A stretch of 64,000 bases of DNA, taken from Rhytidiadelphus loreus (Eukaryota > Streptophyta > Bryopsida > Hypnales > Hylocomiaceae). Each line of letters starts with the position of its first letter. Positions within the stretch are counted from its first letter, which is position 1. The notes beneath the pieces were generated by a model. That model saw nothing but the letters and a program-made list of their open reading frames with translations. It had not been told where the DNA came from and searched no databases. The DNA is taken from assembly GCA_947034895.1 (NCBI GenBank), contig OX344763.1, positions 63,321,093 through 63,385,092 on the forward strand, read 5' to 3'. A program made the position numbers and the translations under genes. Below are positions 38,770 through 50,300 of this stretch, piece by piece.

Positions 38770-39315
38770 TAAGGTCCGATCGACCTAAAATGAGATGTGA
38801 GAAAGCATTCAATAAACACAACACAAATATTTGCATGTACTCAATTCAGGTTGACTCGACCTAAAATAAAAACATGGTACCCATAGAACAACAAAAATAA
38901 TTTCCCATACTTAAATCAAATAAAATGAGTTTAGGTCGAGTCGACCTAAATGACCGATAATCACTGAAATTGTATTAAAAAAAAAAAGTATTTCTAAAGA
39001 AAGAAACCACAAGAGCCGAAGCTTCAATAACATGAACAATAGTATAAATCGAACTTAGGTCGACTCGACCTAATCTTACAACATTTGCAGATTTACAAAG
39101 GATTTATCAGAAGTAGATATAAAGCTCAAATGTAAAATAAATGATTTAGGAATAAATTGAATAAAAAAAAATCTCAATATTACGATTCAGGTCGATCCGA
39201 CCAAAAAGCACTTGAAAAAAGAACCAACCAGTCCTAAGCAATAATTGAAACGAGTGAATATAGAAATGTTCGAGCTCCATTCATGAATGAAACAATTTAG
39301 ATCGGCTCGACCTAA
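38770..39315. promoter_or_regulatory. Right array: six TTAGGTCGA-N-TCGACCTAA palindromes
   Basis: Copies at 38770-38788, 38846-38864, 38931-38949, 39055-39073, 39187-39205 and 39297-39315. Spacing is 76, 85, 124, 132 and 110 bp. The copies at 38931 and 39055 are perfect 9+1+9 palindromes. The last copy ends 30 bp before the ATG at 39346. This mirrors the left array at 31340-31958: same motif, same number, same promoter-proximal position before a divergent gene. Confidence 0.85.
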
Positions 39316-40845
39316 ATATGATGCGGAAATAATTGGTTGTGCAGAATGGACGTTCAAGTGCCAAAACTTGAAGCCTTCTTCAAGCAATCCCAACGCGAAA
39401 GAGAAGAAGACAATGGAGATGACATTGACAATGAGGGAGAATATTGGGAGTTCCAAAACCCCGAAAAAATGCAATATTGGAGTCTAAAGATGATTCCCTG
39501 GAAAAATCTGATCTGCTTCACATACACATATGTGGACAGTGAACCATACTATTTTGTCTCATTCGAAGAGAAGATCAAGGATATTGCTCCAGACACCGGG
39601 AATATTGTAAAAGTCCACTACGTGACGGCATTGTCTGGGGTTCCTGAGAAAGAACAATGTCATTTCACTTTCATTGTAGACTCTGCAAAAATTCCATTCA
39701 ACATCACGCCCTTTTTAGTTACGCTTGAGTCCACTGAGTATAGAGATGAGATTCCAGAGCTAGAAAAAAAGATAGACGATAATTTCTTCAGATCCACGGC
39801 TGGGAAGACGTTCACTGGGAAGACATTGTACAATAGACTGAGGAAGATGTTCACCGATTTCACTGTGCTAGCAGCAAAGCTGGAGTCCAAAAGAAAAGAA
39901 ATGGCACCCAGATCGGTATCACAGGATATCCCAAGTCAAGGAGGAGAAGGCTAGGGCTCATTGGGTACCCCCGGCACACAATCTAGCAGAGGAACAAGAA
40001 GAATCCTGAACAGCGCGACACCTCCGTCCGGACCAAGAAAGAATAATCTAGTGTCCAGTTCATCGAAGAAAGTTGCAAAGTTGACTGTGGATGTCTCCGC
40101 CAACGTTGAGCAAAGCTTCGCCTCTGAAGTGACCGATGTATCTGAGGCGCATGATCCAAAATGTACACACGATTACAAGAAATCGGCAGAGGCGTACAAA
40201 AACTACTGGGCAACATGTACTGATGCGTACATCTTCGAAATAGAAGAGAAGAAGTCGATCCATATTTCACAATTAATCACGGCACCAACAGAGATGAATA
40301 TTAGAAGCCACGAAGATCGACTGGCAACAGACATGTTGCATTTTCTTGTACATATACCTAACCATACTACGAAGCAGACTCTATGCGTGATGCCAACAAA
40401 TCAGGCACTAAAACCCAGTAAAGAGTCGTGGGAGGAAATAAAAAATGGGAAGTTCTACATTACTAATGGCCAACACAGCGTAATGGCTAGCAAGAAGATG
40501 GTGGACATGAATTTAGACGAGTCCATTATCAAAAACTTTTGACAGTGGGATTGCTACATGGTCTGGTCTCAAGATACTGCAAAACTGAGGGCCATCTCTG
40601 CCTACTATAACTGAGTAACCATTTCATAGCTATGAAGCCCTCCTAGTCAACAAATATCCTAGGAGCCAGAACTGTTTGGAAGGCCATGGGAAGACCTAGA
40701 AACCCGAAAGATGCCATTCCAGTTGGAACGCAATCGAATGCCCGGAGAAATGCAAAGAACAAAGCAAACAAAGCAAAATTCCAGGTAACTAACAAACAAC
40801 CTAGTGGCATGTACTGAGAATGTCGAATTCATACTTGGTAGTAAT

Positions 40846-40864
40846 TTAGATCGACTCGACCTAA
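40846..40864. promoter_or_regulatory. Palindromic site in intron 1
   Basis: TTAGATCGACTCGACCTAA, one mismatch from the consensus, inside the 103-bp intron 40785-40887 and 23 bp before the acceptor. Confidence 0.75.
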
Positions 40865-42251
40865 ATGTGATTGTATGATGTTCACAGGAATTCGTGAAGG
40901 CTATGAACAAGCGATTCGCAATGTTGGATGTTGTCAAGTCGTAGAGAGCATCCCGTGGGAAGGATGCTGAGGAGAAGCTACAGATTAGGAATGACCACAA
41001 AATCATTACCACTCCAGATCCTATATTCGCATTGTGGAGCGAAGTCATTTCCAATAACGCTCACGGCGAACTCATAGACCCTGACACTCTTGTCAAATTT
41101 AATAAGAAGTCAGGGTAGAAGTCGGAGTCAGGGAATCTGACGCATGAATTCTTTAAGTGGCTTGGCAACCTCTCGTATGACGACATGAGCAAATTAGCGA
41201 AGCACATTCTTCACCAGGATAAAGTGAAGAGAAAGCACAGTCACCCAAAGGTGACTATCAAACAAGCTTCTTCCGTTTTGGAAAGTTGTTATATATGCAA
41301 GGAGTGGGTGGAGCGACGAAAGAGGAAGTACCTCGTAAAGAAGGAGTTGAACAATATTGACCCGAGCCTTGGCTTACTGAACGCCTTCAATGAACTCAAC
41401 ACCCAGAAATGGAGAGAGTTCAAAAAGAGTCGTTCCATTATAAGAGCGACAATGAATGTTCTGCTGGAGCAAACGGGGAATGACTATCGAAAAGAGGCAA
41501 AGCAGATGAAGTCACGGAATAAGAAGACAGAGGTAATTTCCCCCTACGCAGTAGAGTTCTTCAAGGTCTTTTTGGCTCAGCGTGCGGCATTTGTGAAGCC
41601 CATTGCTGTGGCGCATTACAGACCATATGACATCAACAAGGATGAGCACTCGAATTGGCCTGTACGTGCGTGGACGGAGAGCACTTTGTTTGGAATAAAA
41701 TTCAGCATATTAGATTTTTGATACACTCTAGTTGTGCTCAACAAGACCAAATGCACTCCAACGATGCCGTATTTCTTTGCGGTTATGAATTCGTTTCAGG
41801 AAATGAAGAAGCCATTGCTTCATGAAATTCAGACCTAGCTGTTCATCTGTTCCGATTTGGTTGAGCAAACTCAAGCTCTGCACTATATACAGAGCAATGA
41901 GGTCCTTAAGACATACCACATGGATTACGCGGACTACGTGCCAGCAAAACATAAACGAATGGGAGATTATTCCATGAGTAATAGCAAGGCAGTGGAGAAA
42001 GTGTACTTGACCTTTCTGCAGCATTCGGATAAAGCAACAATCATTCCCCCCAAACCGGCGTACCATGCTCCCAACACTGACATCTTCTATAAGCCGCGAG
42101 CATACAACGAGCTGGAGTACCGCATACACAATACTGAGTTGCGGATGGAGTTCTACATAAACATCCTTAGGCAGTACTCAATTGGTGGTAGGGGTGTCAT
42201 GTCATTGTTTGCAGGGACGAAATTCACTTGCGTTGCAATGGTAAGTTTCAT

Positions 42252-42409
42252 TTAGGTTGAGTTGACCTGATTATTGTGTGGATGATATATTGTGATTTGA
42301 ATTCTTACGTTGATTCATTCAAATAGCAACGACATCGAGTTATGCAATTGCTTGTTGATTATTTGAATTAGTGTGTAGTCTTAGTGATATTTAGGTCGTG
42401 ACGACCTAA
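42252..42409. promoter_or_regulatory. Two palindromic sites in intron 2
   Basis: TTAGGTTGAGTTGACCTGA at 42252-42270 and TTAGGTCGTGACGACCTAA at 42391-42409. The second is symmetric although its centre differs from the consensus (CGTGACG), so symmetry rather than the exact core has been kept. Confidence 0.75.
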
Positions 42410-43586
42410 ATTACATGAATCCTCTTCACTAAAATCTAGTATTTGAAATACTTGTGCAGATGCTAGGGCTAAATGTCTACGCTGTTGGGACATTTAACGA
42501 GTCGGATTCCTGAACAGCAATTGTCAATCTGGGAAAATCGTTAGACAAAAATGATTTTCTACCAGGGATATACTTCGTGGACGAGATGTACCACAGTAGG
42601 AAACCTAGTGGTCCTTCAACGCCATTATCATCTAAGAGAAGGCACAAGTCTGCGTGGAATTTGCCACAGACTCCTTCATTGCAACCAGGTCCATCACAAC
42701 GAGAGAGTGTCAATTTAGACACTGACGACGACGATGACAATTCAGATGACTTTGCGCTCGAGGAGGATTACACTCCCATTAATTTGTCCCAGAATGTGGG
42801 AACATTGTCAACGTCGTTGGGGCAACCGGTTCGCGTGGAAATGATTGTGACACAACCATCAAGCATGCCACCACCCGTACACCATGGGAAGCGGAGGAGG
42901 TCTGCCTTCGACCAGGATGACTACGGTTCGCAAATTGCCCAGTTGCGAGCAAAGAAGATTCAAGATAGGGCATCAAATCTTGCAATGTATGCGGAGACGA
43001 ATGTACGATTAGACTAGCTCCAAAATCTAATTTGCGATTATACAATGCGGTCGGGTAACCAATTTGAAGCCATCATGAACAGGATAAGTGGTGTAGTTCC
43101 TCTAGCAATGATAGAGCCCGCGCGGATTGCTTTGCAATTGATGATCCAGAGTCACTCTTCTAATCCGATGAATGTTGGAGGGGTCTCTACTCTAGATGCT
43201 GATCAAGCTCATCGCAAGCTGATGAATCTGAATCCAACACGACCACCTACAAAAGCCGACGTTCCTCCGCCGCAGCCCTTGAGCAACATTAGTCCAGATA
43301 TTCTACCGCCTCTTCCCCCAACCGACCTCGTCCCAGATGTTCCTTCGCCGCTTCCCGCAAGCAACATTGTCCTAGATACTCCTACGCCACCACCCGAGAT
43401 TGAATTCAAGGCTACAAGAACAAGGGACACGATTCTATCACCTCAAGTGATTCCTTTGATCCCTGTTGATTTGGATGTCGTTGTGGATGCAACAACAATG
43501 AATGTCGACCAGCAAATTGTCCATCCTAATGAACTAGATGAAACTGCAGGTTGATCCAAAAAGTCACTCAGTGACATTGTGTAGTT

Positions 43587-43605
43587 TCAGATTGGCTCGA
43601 CCTGA
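43587..43605. promoter_or_regulatory. Palindromic site in intron 3
   Basis: TCAGATTGGCTCGACCTGA, a decayed copy with the right half intact. Confidence 0.6.
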
Positions 43606-44261
43606 TTTGTATTATACGTAGGTGTAGTTTTTTAATCACAGACAAAAACTATTTTTTGGTGAATCAAAACTCTTAGTGAACGGAACGATGAAGTTCTTAA
43701 TTTTCATCAATATGTCTTGTGTTGTATTTTCTGTTTTCTGCGGAATTAATATATGATGTTCTTACATTTTCCTCTTTCTAAAATTTCTGAATGGCAGGCC
43801 TAGTTGATGTTGATGTTGTGTTTTCCTCGTCCAATCTCGATCCAAAAGAAGAGCATGATGCTCTTCATGTTGATCATGATGATATTTTGGATGTCCCCCA
43901 CGAAGTCACGGAGTTGCCAGCCCTTGAAGCTAAAATCCAACCCTCAACAGAACCGGAATTTGACAATGATGATTTATCCTTTGCTGAGATTTTACCCAAC
44001 TAGGGAGGTCGCAATTCAACAGTCTCCAATGAAGGTGTCTGATGTCGTCGAAATGTTGCGGGACTCAAATCCTAATTAGGTATTACTTCTGTGACTATAA
44101 ATTTCTATTGCAAAAAACTCAATTGTTATGTTCCGTGCAATGGTCAAAGTTCATCTTGTTTTTCAATTTTAATTTAAATTCATTTTGTATTTTGGTGTTT
44201 GGTTCGTAAATGTGTCAGTGCAGGCTAGTAACTGGCTGCACATTTGTATCTTTGATAGCAG

Positions 44262-45058
44262 GCTCCGGATCCTTCACGTTTGTGTGGAGAGCCGTCAAGG
44301 GAGGGAACTATTCCATCCAGGTCCGGGGTGATGGAGAAGTGGCTCAACGTCATCCTTGACCTGAATGGGATTTTATGTGCGACTACAGATTTGAAATCGA
44401 AGGGCTACTATAGTCACGTACTAGATCCTTCACAGGGCCAATCGGCCACAAATCCCACCATTCTGGAGTCAAAAGAAGTTCATGTGAGGCCGCACTGTTC
44501 TCAGTTCCTCAATGAATTAGGAAAGATAGCTACTATTTCAGTGTGGAGCTCCAGGGTTATGGCCAACACTAAACGTGTAGTCAACATCTTTTCGATGGTC
44601 TGGAGAGCCCCATACTTGTACTTGCTCAAGACACCTGCACGACTCTGAAGTGCAGGGATGGCTCTAGAAGGGTCACTACTTTCAAAGGGCTGGGTACGAA
44701 TAAGGACCTCTTCCTCAAGAACTTGAGTGCCCTGTTCAATGGCTCACGAGGAAATTTTACGTCGGATAATACTATCATAGTGGACGACAGTCCAAATAAG
44801 CAAATCATGAACAAGAGCAAGAATGTAGTTCTCCCAGACACTTGGACAAACAAGGGAAATGGTCCCAAGGATACGTTCCTCTTGGATGTCCTACTGCCAT
44901 GGTTGAGGCGCCTTCACTGCAGTCGTGAAATTGGCCTAAAATCATTTAGGGCTAATAGATCGGCAAAAATTGGTCGGCAAATGCTATGCGACGAGCGCAA
45001 TAGGCAAGAGTATAACAGGCTCATGAACGTGGTTAGAATGTCTAAGACTTTGACATGA
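44262..45058 (+). pseudogene. FCP1/NIF-type HAD phosphatase domain, frameshifted
   Basis: After an AG acceptor at 44260-44261 the frame reads VILDLNGILC (HAD motif I, usually hhhDxDxT; here DLNGI, the variant seen in LDLNG-type FCP1 proteins), then VRPHCSQFLNELG and ISVWSSR (motif II serine). A one-base loss near 44597 shifts the frame, which continues as FDGLESPILVLAQD and later IIVDDSPNKQIMN (motif III/IV acid pair) to TGA at 45056. FCP1 family members dephosphorylate the RNA polymerase II tail or related phosphoserines; with Asn in the second motif I position, catalysis is doubtful. The previous gene's last exon ends TAG|GTATTA at 44079 in phase 0 and this exon starts in phase 0, so a CAG-to-TAG change would make this the C-terminal domain of the same protein. 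Confidence 0.65.
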
Positions 45059-45072
45059 GTTGTCCCTTCATG

Positions 45073-45310
45073 TTTAGGTCGAATCAACGTATTAGACAAT
45101 TATTTTAGGACCACTTCAAGGACTGTGAAGATTAGCTCGAGTCGACCTCTTTCGAGGGCTGTCAACCTTAGCTAGAGTGAAACTATTTTATAGATAGTAG
45201 TCGATTGTAGTTATTTTTGACTTCCTTGTACATATTGTGATGTTTTTAATAAAATTGGAAAGCTTTTCAATTTCAAAATGTCTTTGTCTTTTTGTTTGGG
45301 TCGATCTCAT
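45073..45310. promoter_or_regulatory. Decayed palindromic sites in the 3' flank
   Basis: TTAGGTCGAATCAACGTAT at 45073-45091, TTAGCTCGAGTCGACCTCT at 45132-45150, and a half site GGGTCGATCTCA at 45299-45310. None is intact. They are the rightmost copies I found. Confidence 0.5.
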
Positions 45311-45422
45311 TTGCTTATGGCTCTATTATTTGAATACTTCTCAATTCTCATGATGTAATGTTTGCATTGTGGATCCTCTGTTTCTTCATTATGAATATTT
45401 TCTGAATGTTTTGTTTTTACAG

Positions 45423-46034
45423 AGCATTCGTATCTTCACGTCCTCAGATCCGAATGCAAGTCTTGCATGCGCTGCGTCGGTTGATTCAATTTGGGAATAT
45501 GGACAGAATGCAATTCTAAGCATTAGGAACTTTCTATGCTCTGTTGCAACAGCCAATTCCACTATGGATTTCTCTATGAAGCCGGTGGATGACGATGTTG
45601 TTGACAGTCTGCCAAGTAGAACTCCTCGTCCACCGAAATCATGCTCCCCTTCTCTCCTTCGATCTAGACCTCCATTCACGTCTCAAGTGTCGTTGACTGC
45701 TTCAGATAGAGTGCCACAAAGAAGATTGTACAAAGAAGATGGAACCTCATACTTCCCTATGTTGCAGGAAGAGGTGCCTGGAAAAACTATCGAAAATGTG
45801 GTCGGCCCTCCTTCTCCTAGACCACCACATCCATGAGACTGTGTTAGGTCCTTAGGCATGCGAAAGTCGAAGACACACGATGGAATACTGCCAAATCGGC
45901 GCATACCCCCATTTTCGGACGCATGGGATCGAAAGCACATTCAACTCCAGAAGCAACAGATGCTGCGAGAATACAAAAACGAGACAATGGATATAGCCGG
46001 GGTCCAGAGATCTTTCGGGCGATGGAAATGTTGA
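45423..46034 (+). pseudogene. Hypothetical Ser/Pro-rich exon
   Basis: Starts after a strong TTTTTACAG acceptor with SIRIFTSSDPNASLACAAS, continues through a Pro/Ser-rich region, passes a TGA at 45834-45836 and continues in frame with basic, polar sequence (RKHIQLQKQQMLREYKNE) to TGA at 46032-46034. I do not recognise it. Downstream position and strand suggest it belongs to the same cargo transcription unit as the FCP1-like domain or to a separate gene whose first exon I could not place. Confidence 0.4.
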
Positions 46035-46745
46035 AGAGTAAAACACACATGTAGTATCTGTTCATATTGTTTACGCATGGTCTATACATTCAAAGAAGTT
46101 GTGCAGTTACTGTATAGAACTCAAAGTAGTGCATTCATGGTGCTCTGCTATTTTGTAGCTAATGAACGAACTTAAATTGTTGATAGCACTTGGAATTACA
46201 TATGTTCTAAGGCAACGAGTGGAGTATTTTGCGCTACTGCCTTCTCTAGTATGCAAAGTAATCGTTAAAAGAAGGTGTTGAAATCACTTTATAGAGAATC
46301 CGGAGGGGATATGAGGGTTTGGTTCTTGGATTTCCGGACTACTCCTTCGCAGAGTACTTCTCTACTGTTGACTTTAGTGGTTCTAAGACCTTGTGGTGAT
46401 GGACTCAATTACCATGATATACTCTTTGCACACTTCAAAATCACTACATAGTATGGGAAATGGGGATGCTGTACTTCACTGCCTTGAATGAAATGATAGG
46501 CAATGCTTCTTATCCCGCACATTTTACTATGTATTCATCCATTACGTGTATATTTTATGGAAATCTTCTTCTGTTGATGGTGCATAACACAATCACTGCA
46601 TTGTTCTATGTAATATATTGTTTGGGATGCCATTCAATTGCTTTCGTCATGATCATTGAGAAAAAAAGCATCTTTGTTTTAGGTTTGAATGTCTCCACAA
46701 ATCCGCAACATGTTCAAAATAGACTCCCATTTCATTGGAAACCTC
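46035..46745. other. Intergenic stretch, nothing identified
   Basis: Short frames only (for example 46460-46777), hydrophobic and without family resemblance. It lies between convergent coding segments. Confidence 0.5.
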
Positions 46746-47249
46746 TCATTTTAATGAATATAGTGTTAAGAGAATGAGCACAACCTCACGTGGGCCTTGA
46801 CTAGTGCTACAAGTGCATTGACAAGTGTCCAGAAACATTGGACCATCAATTGAAGAAGATATCTCACTATCCGAGCTGTATTTAGTCTCTGAACTCTCTG
46901 GGGAGAACATAGGTGTCCTATGTTGGCGTCGCCATTTCCTAAGCCAAGGAATAGAATGGGAATGCCCTTCAAGGTCACTGACATGACTATGCTCAGAATG
47001 CTCAAGAGCATCTGCAGCACGATCAGCAGCATCCATAATATCATCAAAGCTTACCAGGTCTTCATTTGCAGACTCTTCCTCCTTTGAATCGTTGGAGACC
47101 TCCATCGTGGTATTTGCGGGAGTGAAAGGCTGAGATGGGCCTGGAGCTTGAGACACTGGGGCACTGATAGGTAGTCTACTTGGTCCAGATTCATGCTGAC
47201 CAACTCCAACATGTGCATAACAATGACATTTCTTTAAATCAGAAGTCAA
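46746..47249 (-). CDS. Hypothetical Ser/Glu-rich ORF
   Basis: An uninterrupted frame of about 165 codons. It contains a Pro/Ser-rich segment (SAPVSQAPGPSQPFTPANTT), an acidic segment (SKEEESANEDLVSFDDIMDAADRAADALE), a His-rich patch (HSEHSHVSDLEGHSHS), a basic patch (WLRKWRRQHR) and a Ser/Glu tail. The composition is like a disordered nuclear protein tail. An AG acceptor next to the start (AAAG|AAATGTC) suggests it may be an exon whose upstream part is missing. No stop or frameshift is seen, unlike its neighbours. Confidence 0.35.
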   Translation of the reverse strand: MTSDLKKCHCYAHVGVGQHESGPSRLPISAPVSQAPGPSQPFTPANTTMEVSNDSKEEESANEDLVSFDDIMDAADRAADALEHSEHSHVSDLEGHSHSIPWLRKWRRQHRTPMFSPESSETKYSSDSEISSSIDGPMFLDTCQCTCSTSQGPREVVLILLTLYSLK

Positions 47250-47362
47250 TTATGAAGTTGTACACAAGCCTTGGGCTTCACATACAATGTATAATCATCT
47301 AAGGCTGAAACAAAATTCACAATCAGCTTGTGGACCAATAATCCGATAATTCCATAGTAGAC

Positions 47363-50300
47363 ATGCCTTACATTGTACACGCCGTTTCACCTAATTCACC
47401 TAGTGACATTTCTCCAGTCTTTCCAAAGCATGTAGTACTTCGTGAAGTGAAACTTGAGAAATTAGATGCAATCATAGAATTGCCTAGTGAATCGGAAGGA
47501 GAGTCTCCTAACTTCATTCTCTATAAGAAAACAAGCTCCAGTCAAAATGCATCTGTGAAAACGACTCTTGTAAATTCAGTATGCAGTACCCCTTCACTAA
47601 GTCAGTCGAAGTCTTTGTCCTCACGGCCTCCATTGCATCCACCTCTAGCCGATAGAGTAAGTATCATGGAGTGTTTGAATAGACTAGCGACCATGCATAG
47701 ATCTCGAAATGAATTGTCTATGATGGATCTGAATGTTGTGCAACACCATCATGTGCAATTCCTTCCACCAGTATTCAATGGTGATGTTATCTTCGAGTTG
47801 CCTCCATGCTGATCATCTTCCTCTTCTTCTGCAGCCAAGAACTTAGAAGGGATGGACAAGCGCTATGATGAGCATCCTTGGTGCAAAGTTGTGACCACAA
47901 ACATCAACAACTCTGATAACCTTAAGTTTCGTAAATCATACTGCGCTGGTCATCTTGCTTGTGTGAATTCAAAGTGCGATTACTTGACTAGGGCTAGAAA
48001 ACGCAATGAAGTAGAGTGGACCGGGTATACAACCTTTCCTTTTGCAGTAGGGGATACTACTCCCAAAGATTGCACATTAGTTTGTAAGCTTTGCAAAGTT
48101 ACACCTACGTGTCTGAGCACATGCAATGCTAGAATTTACTATTGCTGTAGTGAAAATCCGAAAATGAGTAGGGCGGCTATTCATATCGGAGATCATTGTC
48201 ACCCCGTAGCAAAAGGCATGTATAGAGACTCTGCAGAAAAGATTTGTGGACTCATTGTAGAGCAGGTGGCCAAAACACCTCTCGCCACCAACTCCGCAAT
48301 TGTTCTCTCTGCTAGCAAAGATTTCCTAATAACCTATTTGTTTCACAATGAAGAGGGAGAGAAGAAGATGTTGAAAGGACAGGAACAAGAAGAGGTCATG
48401 GACCGCTTTGAGTACTTAAGCAGTCCAAACATCCGTAATGTCATATCTTCTTTCCGTTCAAACAATCGCGGAGGCGTTATCGACAATATTATGACCATAA
48501 AGAAAGAGGCAAAGTTCAAATTCATTCACGACAACGTTTTCCCTAAACAAGGGAAGGAGAAGGTGTACATTTTCAAGATGCTTACAAAAGGACTCGGGAG
48601 TGGAGTGGATCTGGTGAAGCGCATGCAATCCGGAGGGAATCTACAAAATGCGTGGATGATGTTCGACCACGTGAAGCGTGTGAAGGACTGGACCACGATG
48701 GCTTGCCACGTGTATGACCCTAAGTACAAAAAGGTGATGACCATTTCCACATGCGATATGCAATCAGAAGATATTGAGATTCAAGTGTTTTTTTGGATAT
48801 ACTTGAATGCTGTCATGTCACGACATGGAATAGAAAACCCAAACTTCAAGGGGTTTATGGCCAATAGTGCTATGGCCAATTGGAATGCAGTTCGTATCAT
48901 CTATGGTAGTGGCTCTGCCAATCAGAAAATGGAAAATTGGGAGTGGACTTGTTTGTTGCATTGGAGTTCGTCACTTCAAAAACACACACAGAAGTATATC
49001 AAGGAAGCATTCCAACAGCAATACACTTTATTATGTAAACAATACAAAGATGCAAAGAATATGGAGGACGCAAAGACCAAATACCTAGCAATTCGGTCAT
49101 GGTGGTTATCTTCTGGAGCTACCACAGAAGATGCACTTCATCACTTGGACCATTGGCTTGCATTTTGGCATTTCCGTTATAGGCAGTGGGGAGGCTTCAT
49201 GCAAATGGTAAGGTCCATGCACTATTGTAATTGTTTTCTTGTTTTTGCATTGGGAAAAAAATGTTATATTTTGTTGGTCTTCTATGTTTTATGGTATGTA
49301 ACTGTGAGTTTTCTCTAATTCGTTAAGAAGGCCTAGGATTGCAAATTTGAAGAGATCTAGCTTCTTTTTTTATTTAATTTAATTTAAGTGTGCGTCATCT
49401 CATGTACCCCATATATGAACTCGATGGTTTTCAAATCACAATGGTTCTTGCTTGTACTCTTTTCCATTGAATGTGACTTTTTTTTTTTGGGAGGGGGAGC
49501 ATTTTCAGGGATTCAGTTTGGAGGAGATGGCTGACTTGTCTTCATGCAACTTGTCGGAAACAATGCATAACAAGTAGCTTCAAATGTCTGGAAATCAAGG
49601 TAACAATTTGTTTGATGCAACTTGCGACGATAGTATCCGTGCATGGATGCAGATGATAAATTATCGCGCTTACTTGAAGGGACATGCATCTGGCTCTGGT
49701 CCATCAAAGGGGGAGTTGAAATTGAGAGCTGCAAAACGGAGCGGAGATCCCAAGAAAATAGCAGAGGCGCTAAATACACTACCCGGATTTGAAGGTGTTG
49801 GAAGTCGCATACCCCATTTAGAAGGAGAAGAAATATTTGGAAGCACAAAGAGGAAGTTAGATGTACCCATTGGTGATGCCAGAGACTCACATAGACCAGA
49901 TAAAGTAAATTTCTCTCAACCTTATGTTTGAACGAGGTCTACAACCGCGTTTGTAAACTCTGCTGAGGAAAAGTATACACACGCTCAAGTGAACACTTCA
50001 CCGCATGTGTCCATTGCGTTTGAAAGTGACTACAACACATCAAAGTGGCACATTGCGAGGATCAGCCACAAATCAAACGCAAAATGTCATGCTTAACAAC
50101 GGGAGTTTGATATCAAGTGCATTGCCAGAATTTCAAAAGGATGGAAGGGAACCCCTGCTCCCACCTATCGTGGGAGAAAAGAAGATTACGAGACTAAGCG
50201 CAAAGTGTTGGCGGACTTTTGGTTCTGTGCAGATGACATTGAACGATGTGTGAAGGGGACCAAGTGCAAGTGGGTTATAGATTGGCCGGATGTGCTAGAA

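Larger units (their letters stand above)
39346..44079 (+). pseudogene. Second ParB-like / methylase-like gene, decayed
   Basis: Exons: 39346-40784, 40888-42240, 42460-43549, 43797-44079. All junctions are GT-AG and in phase. ATG at 39346 opens MDVQVPKLEAFFKQ. Near residue 373 is GKFYITNGQHSVMASKKM, a ParB-like core (NGQHS in the place of GxHR). Exon 2 has Lys-rich helices and a Cys pair (CYICKEW). Its end and exon 3 join as GRGVMSLFAGTKFTCVAM + MLGLNVYAVG, a glycine loop like methyltransferase motif I. I see no clear DPPY motif. Exon 3 continues with an Asp-rich run and a Pro-rich tract with five repeats of a PLPPTDLVPD type. Breaks: TAG 39952, TGA 40540, TGA 40612, a frameshift near 40619, TAG 40644, 40942 and 41116, TGA 41719, TAG 41836, TGA 42511, TAG 43015, and a frameshift near 43999. 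All three introns contain the palindrome found in its promoter. Confidence 0.6.

Noticed and set aside
31340..39315. CRISPR-like array (regularly spaced palindromic repeats)
   Set aside because: The setting is eukaryotic, spacing varies from 76 to 171 bp, copies are diverged, and there are no cas-like genes.
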